Shown: positions 1 through 9,388, counted from the stretch's first letter. The stretch: 59,495 nucleotides of DNA from SCQX01 sp035720945 (GCA_035720945.1 DASTNK010000142.1:1-59495); one strand, 5' to 3'. Notes: generated by a model from the letters alone, not told the origin. Numbers and translations are program-made.

Positions 1-36
1 CGCCCCCCACCACTTTGCTACCACACAGAGAGCTGG

Positions 37-1350
37 TTACTTGACCGCTTTCTGGAAACGCACCAGCAGTTCGTCGCCACGTTTGACCATGTCGTCGAGA
101 CCGGCCTTGGGGCTGATCTTGCCGGCGAAGATATTCTCCATGTCGCCGTTTTCGATGTCGCGGATCTGGGGCAGATAACCCAGACGGATACCGCGCGAGT
201 TCTTGGTGGTGTTGGCGTCGAGCTGCTTGACCGCGACTTCGGTGCCGGGGTTCTTTTCATAGAAGCCCGACTTTTTGGTCAGTTCGTAGCCCGCCTTGGT
301 GACTGGCACATACCCGGTATCCTGGTGCCAGGCGGCGGCCTGTTTGGGGCTGGAGATGAACTTGAAGAACGCTGTCACGCCTTTGTAGACCGCGGGTGAT
401 TTCTTGGCGAACACCCACAGCGACGCGCCGCCGATGATGGAGTTCTGCGGCGCGCCCTTGACGCCGGTGAGGTAGGGCAGTTCCGACGTGCCGAACGAGA
501 AGTTGCCGTTCTTCACAATGTTGGCGCGGGTACCGCTGGAACCCGTGTACATGCCGCATTTGCCCGAGATGAACAGTGCGTTGGCGGCGTCGCCCCGGCC
601 GCCGTACGTGAATGTGCCTTCCTTGGACATCTTCTGCAGGAAGGTCATGAAGCGGACGTAGATGGGCTTGTTGATTTCCAGGCGTGCGCCCAGACCGCCG
701 AAGCCGTTGTTTTCTGAGGCGTACGGAACGTTGTGCCAGGCGCTGAAGTTCTCAAGCAGGACCCAGGCGGGCCAAGCGGAGGTGTAGCCGCACTCCATGC
801 CGGCGGCGCGCAGTTTCTTGGCATCGGCTTCGACGCCTTCCCAGGTGCGCGGCGGCTTGTTGGGGTCGAGGCCGGCCTTCTTGAAAGCGTCCTTGTTGTA
901 ATAGAAAACCGGTGTCGAACTGTTGAACGGCATGGAGACCAATTTGCCGTTGGGGGACGAATAATAGCTGGCCACGGCACCCAGGAAGTCCTTGGGGTTG
1001 ATGGGGTTGCCGGCCTTGTCGGACATTTCCTGAACGGGTTCGATGGCGCCCTTGGCGTACATCATGGTGGCTGTGCCCACTTCGAAGACCTGCAGGATGT
1101 CAGGGGCGTTGCCGGCGCGGAACGCGGCGATCCCGGCATTCATGGCTTCGTTGTAGTTGCCCTTGTAGATGGCCTTGACGACGTATTCGTTCTGACTCTT
1201 GTTGAATTCGTCGACCATCTGGTCGACGCGTTGCCCGAGCGGACCTTGCATCGCATGCCAGAACGTGATGGTGGTCGCCGCCGAGGCCGTCCCCATCGCG
1301 GCGATCATGCCGGCCAAGGACAGGGATAGTGCAAAATGCTTTGCTCGCAT
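37..1350 (-). CDS. ugpB: sn-glycerol-3-phosphate ABC transporter substrate-binding protein UgpB
   Basis: This is a periplasmic binding protein that would deliver sn-glycerol-3-phosphate (and glycerophosphodiesters) to the UgpAEC importer. It has 437 residues, close to the usual UgpB length of about 438. The N-terminus is a signal peptide with a hydrophobic core and a probable AxA cleavage site near residue 24 (GTASA-ATTITFWHA). The mature start 'TFWHAMQGPLG' and the stretch 'EVGTATMMYAKGAI' are typical of UgpB. The gene reads leftward, so ugpA, ugpE and ugpC, if present, would lie outside the window to the left. It is divergent from proC with about 280 bp between them, where both promoters must lie. 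Assignment rests on whole-protein resemblance; ligand specificity was not checked residue by residue. Confidence 0.9.
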   Translation of the reverse strand: MRAKHFALSLSLAGMIAAMGTASAATTITFWHAMQGPLGQRVDQMVDEFNKSQNEYVVKAIYKGNYNEAMNAGIAAFRAGNAPDILQVFEVGTATMMYAKGAIEPVQEMSDKAGNPINPKDFLGAVASYYSSPNGKLVSMPFNSSTPVFYYNKDAFKKAGLDPNKPPRTWEGVEADAKKLRAAGMECGYTSAWPAWVLLENFSAWHNVPYASENNGFGGLGARLEINKPIYVRFMTFLQKMSKEGTFTYGGRGDAANALFISGKCGMYTGSSGTRANIVKNGNFSFGTSELPYLTGVKGAPQNSIIGGASLWVFAKKSPAVYKGVTAFFKFISSPKQAAAWHQDTGYVPVTKAGYELTKKSGFYEKNPGTEVAVKQLDANTTKNSRGIRLGYLPQIRDIENGDMENIFAGKISPKAGLDDMVKRGDELLVRFQKAVK

Positions 1351-1633
1351 GAGCCATTCTCCTAGAAATGCCGGCCGTTGTTATGGAAGGATGGCCGGCT
1401 TCGTTCAGTAGTCTATGACACGCTGTTTACAATCTGATGAATTCCCGGATGATCAGAAAAGTGTCCAGATAACCCGGAATGTACAGATAATCCGCCCGCG
1501 TGGTCAACGAGAGATTACGTGAATCGTCTTGGGTCGGGGCGGGCGTTGACGATGGATCAGGCTGAGGGGTGGCGCTGAAAAACCTTACAATGGCGGCCCG
1601 GGTCGATATTTTTTTTAAAAACTTGGTGTCCGT

Positions 1634-2461
1634 ATGACGAAAGAACTCAAGCTCGCCTTCATTGGCGGCGGCAATATGGCCAGCGCGCTGGCGTCGGGGC
1701 TGATCGGCAAGCGTTGTGGCGCGTCCGATGTCCATGTCATCGATCCGTACGCACCCACCCTGGAGGGCTGGGCGCGGCGCGGGGTGTCCACGGCACCCGC
1801 CGCCGGCCCCGAGCTCGGGCGGCACGATGTCTGGATCTTCGCGGTCAAGCCGCAGGCCATGAGGGAAGCAGTCAATGCCTGCCGGCCCTTCCTTCGTCCC
1901 GGCACACTGGTTGTCAGCATCGCCGCGGGGGTGCGCGCCGACACCATGGCCGAATGGCTGGGTGGCGACCATCCCCATACCCGGTTGGTGCGGTGCATGC
2001 CGAATACACCGGCCTTGATCGGTGAGGGCGTGAGTGGTCTGATGGCGTTGTCGGGGGTTTCGACGGAAGACAAGACCCTCGCCGAGCAGCTTCTCCGCGC
2101 GGTGGGTGAAGTGGTATGGGTCGATAGCGACGCCATGATAGATGCGGTCACCGCGCTGTCGGGCAGCGGGCCGGCATACGTGTTCCTGCTCCTGGAGGCC
2201 ATGATCGCGGCAGCGGTATCGCAGGGCCTGGCGGCGGACCAGGCTCGTACGCTGGCTCTGGGCACCCTGCGCGGCGCGACGCAGTTGGCGGCGCTGTCAC
2301 CGGAAACGCCCGCGCAGTTGCGCGAACGGGTGACGTCCAAGGGCGGCACCACGGCGGCGGCCCTCCAGGTCTTCCGTCAGGAAGGCTTCGAATCCATCGT
2401 CGCGCGGGCCATGGCGGCCGCGCGTGATCGCGCGGCCGCCATGGCCGCCGAATTTCACTGA
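1634..2461 (+). CDS. proC: pyrroline-5-carboxylate reductase
   Basis: This cytoplasmic enzyme reduces 1-pyrroline-5-carboxylate to L-proline with NAD(P)H, the last step of proline synthesis. The 275-residue length is normal. The N-terminal Rossmann fold shows the dinucleotide motif GGGNMASAL near residues 11-19. The C-terminal signature is visible in 'ALSGSGPAYVFLLLEAM', followed by the helical dimerisation part with 'TSKGGTTAAAL'. A T/A-rich run just upstream of the start (about 1609-1620) and a TACAAT hexamer about 45 bases upstream fit a promoter here. No strong Shine-Dalgarno sequence precedes the ATG. In many Burkholderiales proC is near yggS, but no such neighbour is seen here. Proline is itself an osmolyte, but this gene is biosynthetic. 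Confidence 0.95.
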   Translation: MTKELKLAFIGGGNMASALASGLIGKRCGASDVHVIDPYAPTLEGWARRGVSTAPAAGPELGRHDVWIFAVKPQAMREAVNACRPFLRPGTLVVSIAAGVRADTMAEWLGGDHPHTRLVRCMPNTPALIGEGVSGLMALSGVSTEDKTLAEQLLRAVGEVVWVDSDAMIDAVTALSGSGPAYVFLLLEAMIAAAVSQGLAADQARTLALGTLRGATQLAALSPETPAQLRERVTSKGGTTAAALQVFRQEGFESIVARAMAAARDRAAAMAAEFH

Positions 2462-3018
2462 AGTAGAACGGCGGCTTCAGTTTGCGGTGCGATGCGGTGA
2501 CCAGATGAAAACAAGGTTTTGACGACTCGCGCTGCCAACGGTTGCGGCGCGGTGTCGTTTCAGGGGTTCTCCGTAGTGACAGTCGGGCCACATGTGCCCA
2601 GAATACGCCTGCCGTCGTATAAATCGGCATCCAGAACAAGGGCTCGCGGCAGCAACGGTTTCCCCCACGAAGGGTAAAAGCCGGTTGTACGGGGGCACAG
2701 AGGGGAAGTGATCTCATGGAATTCATAACACTGGCATTGCCGGCCTCGCGCCGGCCGCAATCCGGCATAGCGTGTTTTCGCGCCGCCCACGATTTCCGAT
2801 GCGGGTATTCGTCCCGCTTCGCGCCCACACAGTCAACTGGCGCAATACCTGTTCTCATCGCCTTCGGCGTGGCGCGCAAACCCCTCTCCACGTGAGCAAA
2901 CCCTAGCCAGGCCCATTGGGCATGACGGCTTCATCCCGGGAAAGGGGTGGGGCTTTCGATTGTCCGTTTGCGACCATGTGGCGGTGTTCGCCGCCGATAT
3001 TCAGGAAGATTCGTTTCC
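2462..3018. other. 557-bp intergenic stretch between proC and livH; possible dispersed-repeat remnant
   Basis: I see no convincing gene here. Several open frames overlap on both strands between about 2477 and 2895: 73-76 residue frames on the minus strand, and a plus-strand frame from an ATG at about 2716 to a TGA at about 2895. All are rich in Arg, Pro and Cys. The arrangement looks like a class of short, multiply open repeats that I associate with many Burkholderiales genomes, often annotated as small hypothetical or Ash/Icd-like proteins. That association is from memory and unverified. The promoter of the liv operon should lie in the last 100 bases. A Shine-Dalgarno AGGAAG at 3003-3008 precedes livH. 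Confidence 0.3.
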
Positions 3019-3948
3019 ATGTCTGACTTGCTTCCCCAACTTACGCAACAATTCTTCAACGGCCTGTCGCTGGGAGCCATCTATGCGTTGATAGCCATTG
3101 GATATACGATGGTGTATGGCATCATCGGCATGATCAACTTCGCCCATGGCGACATCTACATGATTGGCGCGTACGTAGGGCTGGTGACGTTGTCGGCCAT
3201 CGGGGCCAACAGCGGCCTGCCGTTGCCGGTGGTCGTGCTGATCATGATCCTGGTCGCCGTGGCTGTCACCGGGGTGTACGGTTACGCGACGGAAAAACTG
3301 GCGTATCTGCCAGTGCGTCACAGTCCGCGGCTGGTGCCGCTGATTTCGGCCATCGGCATGTCCATTTTCCTTGAAAACTGGGTGGCCATAGGCCAAGGCG
3401 CGCGTGATCTGGCTGTGCCGCAACTCATCAAGGGGTCGTTTCAGTTCACCCTGGGAGCCTCGACATTCCAGGTGACGGCATCGTATTCGCGCATCATGAT
3501 CATCGTGGTCACGGTGCTGTTGATGATCGGATTGTCACTTTTCATCAAGCATTCCCGCACGGGTCGGGCGTCGCGCGCCTGCTCACAGGATCTGCACATG
3601 GCCAATCTGCTGGGCATTGACACCAACCGCATCATTTCCTTCACGTTCGTGCTGGGCGCCATGCTGGCGGCGGTGGGCGGTGTGCTGATCGCGCTGGCGA
3701 TCGGCAAGCTCAATCCGTTCATTGGCTTCATCGCGGGAATCAAAGCCTTCACCGCGGCCGTGCTGGGAGGCATCGGCAGCATCCCGGGCGCCATGCTGGG
3801 CGGTGTGTTGCTGGGGCTGGCTGAAACCTTCGCCGCCGCCTACATCTCATCTCAATATAAGGACATCGTCGCCTTTGGCCTGCTGGTGTTCATTCTGCTG
3901 TTCCGGCCCACCGGCCTGCTGGGCAAACCCGAAGTGGAAAAAGTCTGA
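3019..3948 (+). CDS. livH: branched-chain amino acid ABC transporter permease LivH
   Basis: This is the first inner-membrane permease of a LIV-type (HAAT family) importer for branched-chain or related amino acids. The start at 3019 (MSDLLPQLTQQF) is chosen over an upstream in-frame start at 2947. It has the AGGAAG ribosome site at 3003-3008 and the N-terminus matches LivH proteins, giving 309 residues. Family hallmarks are 'GLSLGAIYALIAIGYTMVYG' followed by 'INFAHGDIYMIGAY', and about eight hydrophobic segments. The C-terminal 'AAVLGGIGSIPGAMLGGVLLG' is the permease loop facing the ATPase. The stop overlaps the livM start by one base (TGATG), so the two are probably translationally coupled. 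First gene of a four-gene operon. Confidence 0.93.
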   Translation: MSDLLPQLTQQFFNGLSLGAIYALIAIGYTMVYGIIGMINFAHGDIYMIGAYVGLVTLSAIGANSGLPLPVVVLIMILVAVAVTGVYGYATEKLAYLPVRHSPRLVPLISAIGMSIFLENWVAIGQGARDLAVPQLIKGSFQFTLGASTFQVTASYSRIMIIVVTVLLMIGLSLFIKHSRTGRASRACSQDLHMANLLGIDTNRIISFTFVLGAMLAAVGGVLIALAIGKLNPFIGFIAGIKAFTAAVLGGIGSIPGAMLGGVLLGLAETFAAAYISSQYKDIVAFGLLVFILLFRPTGLLGKPEVEKV

Positions 3949-5177
3949 TGGTTAAAAGCAATTTCACCAACGCGCTGATCGCGGCGCTGATGTCCGGCAT
4001 CCTGATCGCGCCGGTGTTCGGCTTTCGCATCATCACCCATGGCATGCAGTCGGATCTGCAACCCCAGTGGCCCATGATCGTCATGGGCATGGTGATCGTG
4101 TTCGTGGCCCAGCTCATGCGGCCGGCGATCAAGTCGTCGATGAGCCGCCGCATGAGCCTGCCGTCGCTGCCCGCGATCACCGATTCCGTGCGGCGCAAAG
4201 GCCTGGTTCTGCTGATTCTGATCGCGCTGGTGTGGCCGTTCTTTGGCAATCGGGCCCAGGTCGATCTGGCCACCCTGGTGCTCATCTACATCATGCTGGG
4301 CCTGGGGTTGAACATCGTGGTGGGCTTCGCGGGGTTGCTCGACCTGGGTTTTGTGGGGTTTTACGCCGTCGGCGCCTATACCTATGCCTTGCTGTATCAC
4401 TGGGCCGGCTGGAGCTTCTGGGAAGCGCTGCCTCTGTCCGGCGCCGTGGCGGCGCTGTTCGGATTCGTGCTGGGTTTCCCGGTGCTTCGACTGCGCGGCG
4501 ATTATCTGGCGATCGTCACACTGGGATTCGGCGAGATCATCCGTCTCATGCTCATCAACCTGTATGGGCTGACCGGTGGCCCCGACGGGATCTCGGGTAT
4601 TCCCAAGCCCACCGTGTTCGGTTATCCCATGCTGCGCCGCGCCCCGGAAGGCGTGGTCACATTTCATCAGCTCATGGGGTGGAGCTTCAACAATCAGGAC
4701 ATCATCATCTATATGTACCTGGCGACATTGTTGCTGGTCTTTTTCGCGTTGTTCGTCTCCACCCGGGTCATCCGCATGCCCATAGGCCGGGCCTGGGAGG
4801 CCTTGCGCGAAGACGAGATCGCCTGTCGTTCGCTGGGGCTCAACCCCACGCGCATCAAATTGTCGGCGTTCACCATGGGAGCCACGTTCGCGGGGCTGGG
4901 CGGGGCGTTTTTCGCCGCGCGGCAGGGGCTGGTCAATCCGGAATCCTTCACGTTCATCGAGTCGGCCCTGGTTTTGTCCATCGTGGTGCTGGGCGGCATG
5001 GGATCCCAGCTCGGCGTCATCCTGGCCGCCATTCTGATCACTGTGGTGCCCGAGTTGGCGCGTGAATTCGCGCAGTACCGCATGCTGGTGTTCGGGCTGG
5101 TGATGATCTTGATGATGATGTGGCGGCCGCAGGGTCTGCTGCCTGTGAAGCGGCCGCAGGTGGAGCTGGCATCATGA
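3948..5177 (+). CDS. livM: branched-chain amino acid ABC transporter permease LivM
   Basis: This is the second membrane permease of the LIV-type importer, 409 residues. The N-terminal 110 residues include extra hydrophobic segments before the conserved core, as in other long LivM proteins. The core shows 'LGLGLNIVVGFAGLLDLGFVGFYAVGAYTYAL' in pieces, then 'GDYLAIVTLGFGEIIRL' and 'NLYGLTGGPDGISGIP', all diagnostic of LivM. Near the end, 'GGMGSQLGVILAAILI' is the cytoplasmic coupling region. It starts inside the livH stop codon and its own stop overlaps the livG ATG by four bases (ATGA), so the operon is tightly coupled. Confidence 0.93.
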   Translation: MVKSNFTNALIAALMSGILIAPVFGFRIITHGMQSDLQPQWPMIVMGMVIVFVAQLMRPAIKSSMSRRMSLPSLPAITDSVRRKGLVLLILIALVWPFFGNRAQVDLATLVLIYIMLGLGLNIVVGFAGLLDLGFVGFYAVGAYTYALLYHWAGWSFWEALPLSGAVAALFGFVLGFPVLRLRGDYLAIVTLGFGEIIRLMLINLYGLTGGPDGISGIPKPTVFGYPMLRRAPEGVVTFHQLMGWSFNNQDIIIYMYLATLLLVFFALFVSTRVIRMPIGRAWEALREDEIACRSLGLNPTRIKLSAFTMGATFAGLGGAFFAARQGLVNPESFTFIESALVLSIVVLGGMGSQLGVILAAILITVVPELAREFAQYRMLVFGLVMILMMMWRPQGLLPVKRPQVELAS

Positions 5178-5941
5178 ACGACACGTTGCTGAGTGTTTCC
5201 GGTCTGACCATGCGCTTCGGCGGACTGCTGGCCGTCGACGCGGTCGAATTCGACGTTCGCCGTGACGAGGTGTTCGCCATCATCGGGCCGAACGGCGCGG
5301 GCAAGACCACGGTGTTCAACTGCGTGGGCGGGTTCTACAAACCCACCACCGGGACCATCACAATGGATGGCACCCCGATCAACGGTCTATCCAGCCACAA
5401 GGTGGCGCGCAAGGGGCTGGTGCGCACGTTTCAGAACGTGCGCCTCTTCAAGAGCCTGACCGTCCTCGAGAATCTGCTCGTGGCTCAGCACATGCATATC
5501 CAGACCGGTTTGCTGCAAGGATTGCTGAAAGTGTCTTCGTATCGGAAATCCGAGCGCGACGCGCTGGATCGGGCGGTTGAATGGCTGGAATTCATGGGGA
5601 TCCGGGCGCTCGCCAACCGTGACGCGGGAACGCTGGCCTATGGCCACCAGCGCAGACTTGAAATCGCGCGCTGCATGATCACCCGGCCACGGCTGCTCAT
5701 GCTCGATGAGCCGGCCGCGGGCCTCAATCCCCAGGAAAAGCGGGATCTTCAAACGCTGATCGATCGGTTGCGCAGGGAGTTCGGGGTCGCCGTGCTGCTC
5801 ATCGAGCACGACATGAGCCTGGTGATGGGCGTGTCCGACAGGATCATGGTGATGGAGCATGGCCGCCCCATCATCACGGGTGGGCCCGCCGAGGTCCGGG
5901 CGGACCCTCGGGTCATCAAGGCCTACCTGGGGGAAGAATAA
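5174..5941 (+). CDS. livG: branched-chain amino acid ABC transporter ATP-binding protein LivG
   Basis: This is one of the two cytoplasmic ATPases of the LIV importer. The start at 5174 (MNDTLLSVSGLTMRFGG, 255 residues) overlaps the livM stop as ATGA and gives the normal length. An upstream in-frame start at 5120 would only read through the end of livM. Walker A is GPNGAGKTT, Walker B is 'RLLMLDEPAAGLNP', the switch histidine follows in 'LLIEHDMSLVMGVSDR', and the ABC signature region reads 'LAYGHQRRLEIAR'. The longer insertion between Walker A and the signature, including 'RTFQNVRLFKSLTVLEN', is typical of LivG. Confidence 0.93.
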   Translation: MNDTLLSVSGLTMRFGGLLAVDAVEFDVRRDEVFAIIGPNGAGKTTVFNCVGGFYKPTTGTITMDGTPINGLSSHKVARKGLVRTFQNVRLFKSLTVLENLLVAQHMHIQTGLLQGLLKVSSYRKSERDALDRAVEWLEFMGIRALANRDAGTLAYGHQRRLEIARCMITRPRLLMLDEPAAGLNPQEKRDLQTLIDRLRREFGVAVLLIEHDMSLVMGVSDRIMVMEHGRPIITGGPAEVRADPRVIKAYLGEE

Positions 5942-6643
5942 ATGCTGAAGCTGGAAAACGTTCACACGCATTATGGGGCCATTCAGGCGCTGAACGATGT
6001 GTCCATCGAGGTCAACCAAGGTGAGATCGTCACACTGATCGGCGCCAATGGCGCCGGCAAGACGACCCTGCTGATGACGGTCTGCGGCACGCCCCAGGCC
6101 AGTGCCGGACGCGTGTTTTTCGAAGAACGGGACATCACCGCCGACAGCACCCATATGATCATGCGCCGGGGCATCGCCATCTCACCCGAGGGGCGTCGCG
6201 TTTTTCCCGACCTGACGGTGTCGGAAAACCTGAAAATGGGTGGGTTCTTCCTGAGCAAGATGGAAATCCACGCGGGCCTGGAGCACGTCTATGGCTTGTT
6301 TCCGCGTCTGCGTGAACGCGCCAATCAGCGCGCGGGGACCATGTCCGGTGGCGAACAGCAGATGCTGGCCATAGGGCGCGCGCTCATGACGCGGCCAAAG
6401 CTGCTGTTGCTGGACGAGCCCACGTTGGGCCTGGCGCCGCTGATCATCGCACAGATATTCGACATCATCCGCACCATCCGCGAGCAAGGTGTGACCGTGT
6501 TCCTGGTCGAGCAGAACGCCAATAAAGCCTTGCAAGTGGCCGATCGGGGTTATGTGCTGGAAACGGGCCGGGTGGTGCTGGCCGACTCCGGCGCCAATCT
6601 TCTGGTCAACGATGACGTGCGCAAGGCGTACCTGGGCGGGTAG
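5942..6643 (+). CDS. livF: branched-chain amino acid ABC transporter ATP-binding protein LivF
   Basis: This is the second ATPase of the LIV importer, 233 residues, the usual LivF length. Walker A is GANGAGKTT, the signature is 'MSGGEQQMLAIGRALM', Walker B is 'LLLLDEPTLGLAPLI', and the switch region is 'VFLVEQNANKALQVADR'. It begins immediately after the livG stop. It ends the operon: the next gene is convergent, 24 bases downstream. No livJ/livK-type binding protein follows or precedes, so the permease must use one encoded elsewhere. The substrate therefore cannot be fixed from this locus. Confidence 0.93.
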   Translation: MLKLENVHTHYGAIQALNDVSIEVNQGEIVTLIGANGAGKTTLLMTVCGTPQASAGRVFFEERDITADSTHMIMRRGIAISPEGRRVFPDLTVSENLKMGGFFLSKMEIHAGLEHVYGLFPRLRERANQRAGTMSGGEQQMLAIGRALMTRPKLLLLDEPTLGLAPLIIAQIFDIIRTIREQGVTVFLVEQNANKALQVADRGYVLETGRVVLADSGANLLVNDDVRKAYLGG

Positions 6644-6667
6644 CGCCACCCACCCAGACGCGGCGCA

Positions 6668-7276
6668 TCAGGACAGGCCTTCGGCCTTCAGCGCGGCTTG
6701 CACACCGGTGTCAGCCGACATGTGTTGGAAGAAGGCTTCCAGGTCGGCCATGCCGGCCAGGTCGACCTGTTTGCCCTTGGCCCAGCGCATCACCGTGTAC
6801 AGGTAAGGGTCAGCGATCGAGCGCTTGCCCGTGAGCCAGGTCTTACCTTTCAATTGGTCATTCAGGATACCGAACAACGTGTGCAGCCGGTTCATGACGT
6901 TGCGGACCAACTCTTCCTGAACCTTGGGGTCGGACACGTACGCCGCCGCGCTGAACACCAGGCTGAACGTCCGGTGCAGGTCGGAATTGCAGAACCCCAG
7001 CCAGCGCCGGGTTTCCGCGCGCTCTTCCTTGGTCTTGCCGACCAGGTCGGCCCCGGGGTGGAGTTCGGATAGATATTCGAGAATGGCCGCGTTCTGGGTG
7101 AGCGTGATGCCGTCGTTTTGCAGAACCGGGACGGCGCCCAGGGGATTCATCTTCAGATAGGCGGGTTCTTTGATTTCTGTGCGGCTGACCTGCTGGAGTT
7201 CGTAGGGCGCGCCCGTCCATTCAAGGACGATGTGCGCGGCCAGGGGGCAGGCGCCGGGAAGATAATAAAGTTTCAT
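6668..7276 (-). CDS. glutathione S-transferase family protein
   Basis: This is a soluble 202-residue GST, of the size and look of the bacterial beta class. The N-terminal thioredoxin-like domain starts 'MKLYYLPGACPLAAHIVLEW', in which Tyr and Cys near residues 5-10 occupy the usual catalytic positions. It continues with 'NPLGAVPVLQNDGITLTQNAAILEYL', where the cis-Pro and the QNAAI glutathione-binding motif are visible. The C-terminal helical domain contains the conserved 'RSIADPYLYTVMRWAKG' N-capping region. The biological substrate is unknown; beta GSTs usually act in stress defence or minor degradation pathways. It lies downstream of the S9 peptidase on the same strand, with about 190 bp between, and is convergent with livF. 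Confidence 0.88.
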   Translation of the reverse strand: MKLYYLPGACPLAAHIVLEWTGAPYELQQVSRTEIKEPAYLKMNPLGAVPVLQNDGITLTQNAAILEYLSELHPGADLVGKTKEERAETRRWLGFCNSDLHRTFSLVFSAAAYVSDPKVQEELVRNVMNRLHTLFGILNDQLKGKTWLTGKRSIADPYLYTVMRWAKGKQVDLAGMADLEAFFQHMSADTGVQAALKAEGLS

Positions 7277-7462
7277 GGTTGAAGTCGATGGCTGATGATG
7301 TGGCTAGGGTGTGCGGTTTGAGTGATTCGTGCATTCAAGACGAAAACACTGGCGGAGCGGCACACTCGAGTTCCGGGATGAACGGCCTTCATTCTATCGC
7401 CATTTCCCCTGGGATCTTTTGAGCGGGTCATCGCGCCGCAGGCATGCGTGGATGGGGGGCCG

Positions 7463-9388
7463 TCATCCGCGGGGGCCCAGATGTTTGTCCAGAAACGCTT
7501 CCATGCGTTCGTAGAATTCGAACTTGTTCTCGTCGTTGTGGAAACCGTGGCCTTCGTTGTCCTTGACGAGATAATCCACGTCCACACCGCGTTTTTTCAG
7601 CGCGGCGACCATCTGGTCACTCTCGGCCTTGTTGACACGCGGGTCGTGCGCGCCCTGTGCGATGAACAGCGGGGTGCGGATCCGGTCGGCGTTCAGCGCA
7701 GGCGACGTGGCCACCAGGCGGTCGCGGTCATGCACGGGGTCACCGACCATGCAGTGCATCTTTTCCAGCATGGGTTTCCAGTAAGGCGGAATGGTGTTCA
7801 TGAAGGTGAGCAGGTTTGACACCCCCACATAGTCGATTGCCGCCGCGTACAAGTCGGGCGTGCCGACGATGCCTGACAAGGTGGCATAACCGCCGTAGCT
7901 GCCGCCGTAGATGGCGATGCGCGCCGGGTCGGCGATGCCTTGATCGATGAGCCACCGCACCCCGTCTGTGACATCGTCCTGCATGGCCAGGCCCCATTGC
8001 CCGAAGCTGGCTTCCCAGAATTTTCGGCCATAGCCGGTGGAACCGCGGAAATTCATCTGCAGCACCGCGTAGCCGCGATTGGCCAGGAATTGCGCCTCGG
8101 GGTTGAACCCCCAATGATCGCGGGCCCAGGGGCCGCCATGCGGGTTGATCACGCAGGGCAGGGCGCGCGCGGGCCGCCCTGGCGGCAACGTGAGATAGCC
8201 GTGGATCGTCAGACCATCGCGGGCAGTGTAGGTAACGGGGCGAACGGGCGCCATGTCGGCCTCTTGCAACGCGGGGTTGATATCGGCCAGTTTGTCGAGT
8301 GTGCGGTTTTCGGCGTCGTACAGATAGCGTGCGCCAGGTGTACGGTCGTTATACGCGGCGACGATGAATTTTGCCTCGTCGCGTGACGCGCTCTGCAAGG
8401 CGACTTCGTAGCCCGGCAACCGTGCGCGGAGGTCCTCATGGCGCCGTGCCGCCACGTCGTCGAAGAAATGGTGGTGCGGGCGGTCGGTGTTGAACGAGGC
8501 TTCGGTCAGGACTTTCCGCAGGCGCGAGTAGCTTGCGCCATCGAGATCGACTTCCGGGGTTTGATACACGAGCCGTTCGTCGTCCGGCCGTTCCGGGTCG
8601 ATGACGACCAGGGCAAGGCAATCCCTGCCTCGATTGCTCAACGCATACAGTGAGCGATTGTCGAAGGTGAAGAACAGCGGACCTACCGAGGTGCGGAAGT
8701 CGGTGTGAATGATCGGGCGGAAAGGTTGCGACTCGTCGTTGCGATACAGCACGGTGGTGTTGAGCCCGTCACTGGCGATGGCGGCGCGAATGCGGCCCTC
8801 GTGGTCGGCCTGCCAGCCAACGATGTTGCCGGGGTTTTCCGCCACCAGGGCCAGTTCACCGGTGCGCAGGTTGGCGCGATAGACGTCGAAGACCTCCGCC
8901 CGACGCTTGTTGTGGCTGATCAGAATGTGGTCGGGATCGTCCTCGAGATCGTCCTGGACCCCAGCCCGCACGCCTGGAAAAGGCGTCAGATCGGTGATGG
9001 CGCCGCTGGCAGTGTCGACCGCCACGACGTGGAAGTTCTCGTCCCCGTTGAAATCCTTTTCGTACAGGATGGTGTCGTTGCCTTTCCAGAAGAAACCACT
9101 CACATCGCGCTCGGTTTCGGCCGTCAGCCTTCGAGAGGCTCCGGTTGGTGTGCTGCCGGCCAGCGTCTGGATGAAGACGTTCATGCGCGGCGGCTTGCCG
9201 TCTATGGACACGGGCTCCATGAACCCCAGTGTGGCGCCATCATCGGACAGGCGGAATGAGCCACGTTGCGGATTCTTGAAAAAGTCCCGGATGGGGTAGC
9301 GGGCAGGGAGGGCTCCCGCACCCTCGGAGGCTTCGATCATGGAAGACGTGGCAAACCGGAACAGGTTGGCGAGCGGGGGAAAAAGCAT
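7463..9388 (-). CDS. S9 family (prolyl oligopeptidase-type) serine peptidase
   Basis: This protein of 641 residues belongs to peptidase family S9. The N-terminal ~380 residues form a beta-propeller-like region (repeats such as 'SGFFWKGNDTILYEKDFNG' and 'PLFFTFDNRSLYALSNRGRD'). The C-terminal ~250 residues are the alpha/beta hydrolase domain. The nucleophile is Ser497 in GGSYGGYA, the Asp lies in 'GAHDPRVNK' and the His in 'NEGHGFHNDEN', so the triad looks complete. The start at 9388 is supported by a perfect AAGGAG at 9395-9400; an upstream in-frame start at 9457 lacks this. No secretory signal is evident, so it is probably a cytoplasmic peptidase acting on short peptides or acyl-peptides. 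Confidence 0.9.
   Translation of the reverse strand: MLFPPLANLFRFATSSMIEASEGAGALPARYPIRDFFKNPQRGSFRLSDDGATLGFMEPVSIDGKPPRMNVFIQTLAGSTPTGASRRLTAETERDVSGFFWKGNDTILYEKDFNGDENFHVVAVDTASGAITDLTPFPGVRAGVQDDLEDDPDHILISHNKRRAEVFDVYRANLRTGELALVAENPGNIVGWQADHEGRIRAAIASDGLNTTVLYRNDESQPFRPIIHTDFRTSVGPLFFTFDNRSLYALSNRGRDCLALVVIDPERPDDERLVYQTPEVDLDGASYSRLRKVLTEASFNTDRPHHHFFDDVAARRHEDLRARLPGYEVALQSASRDEAKFIVAAYNDRTPGARYLYDAENRTLDKLADINPALQEADMAPVRPVTYTARDGLTIHGYLTLPPGRPARALPCVINPHGGPWARDHWGFNPEAQFLANRGYAVLQMNFRGSTGYGRKFWEASFGQWGLAMQDDVTDGVRWLIDQGIADPARIAIYGGSYGGYATLSGIVGTPDLYAAAIDYVGVSNLLTFMNTIPPYWKPMLEKMHCMVGDPVHDRDRLVATSPALNADRIRTPLFIAQGAHDPRVNKAESDQMVAALKKRGVDVDYLVKDNEGHGFHNDENKFEFYERMEAFLDKHLGPRG

Noticed and set aside
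3852..4667. 271-codon minus-strand frame across livH/livM, rich in His and Gln
   Set aside because: It is antisense to two clearly coding permease genes, has no recognisable domain, and its composition is what high-GC antisense frames give.
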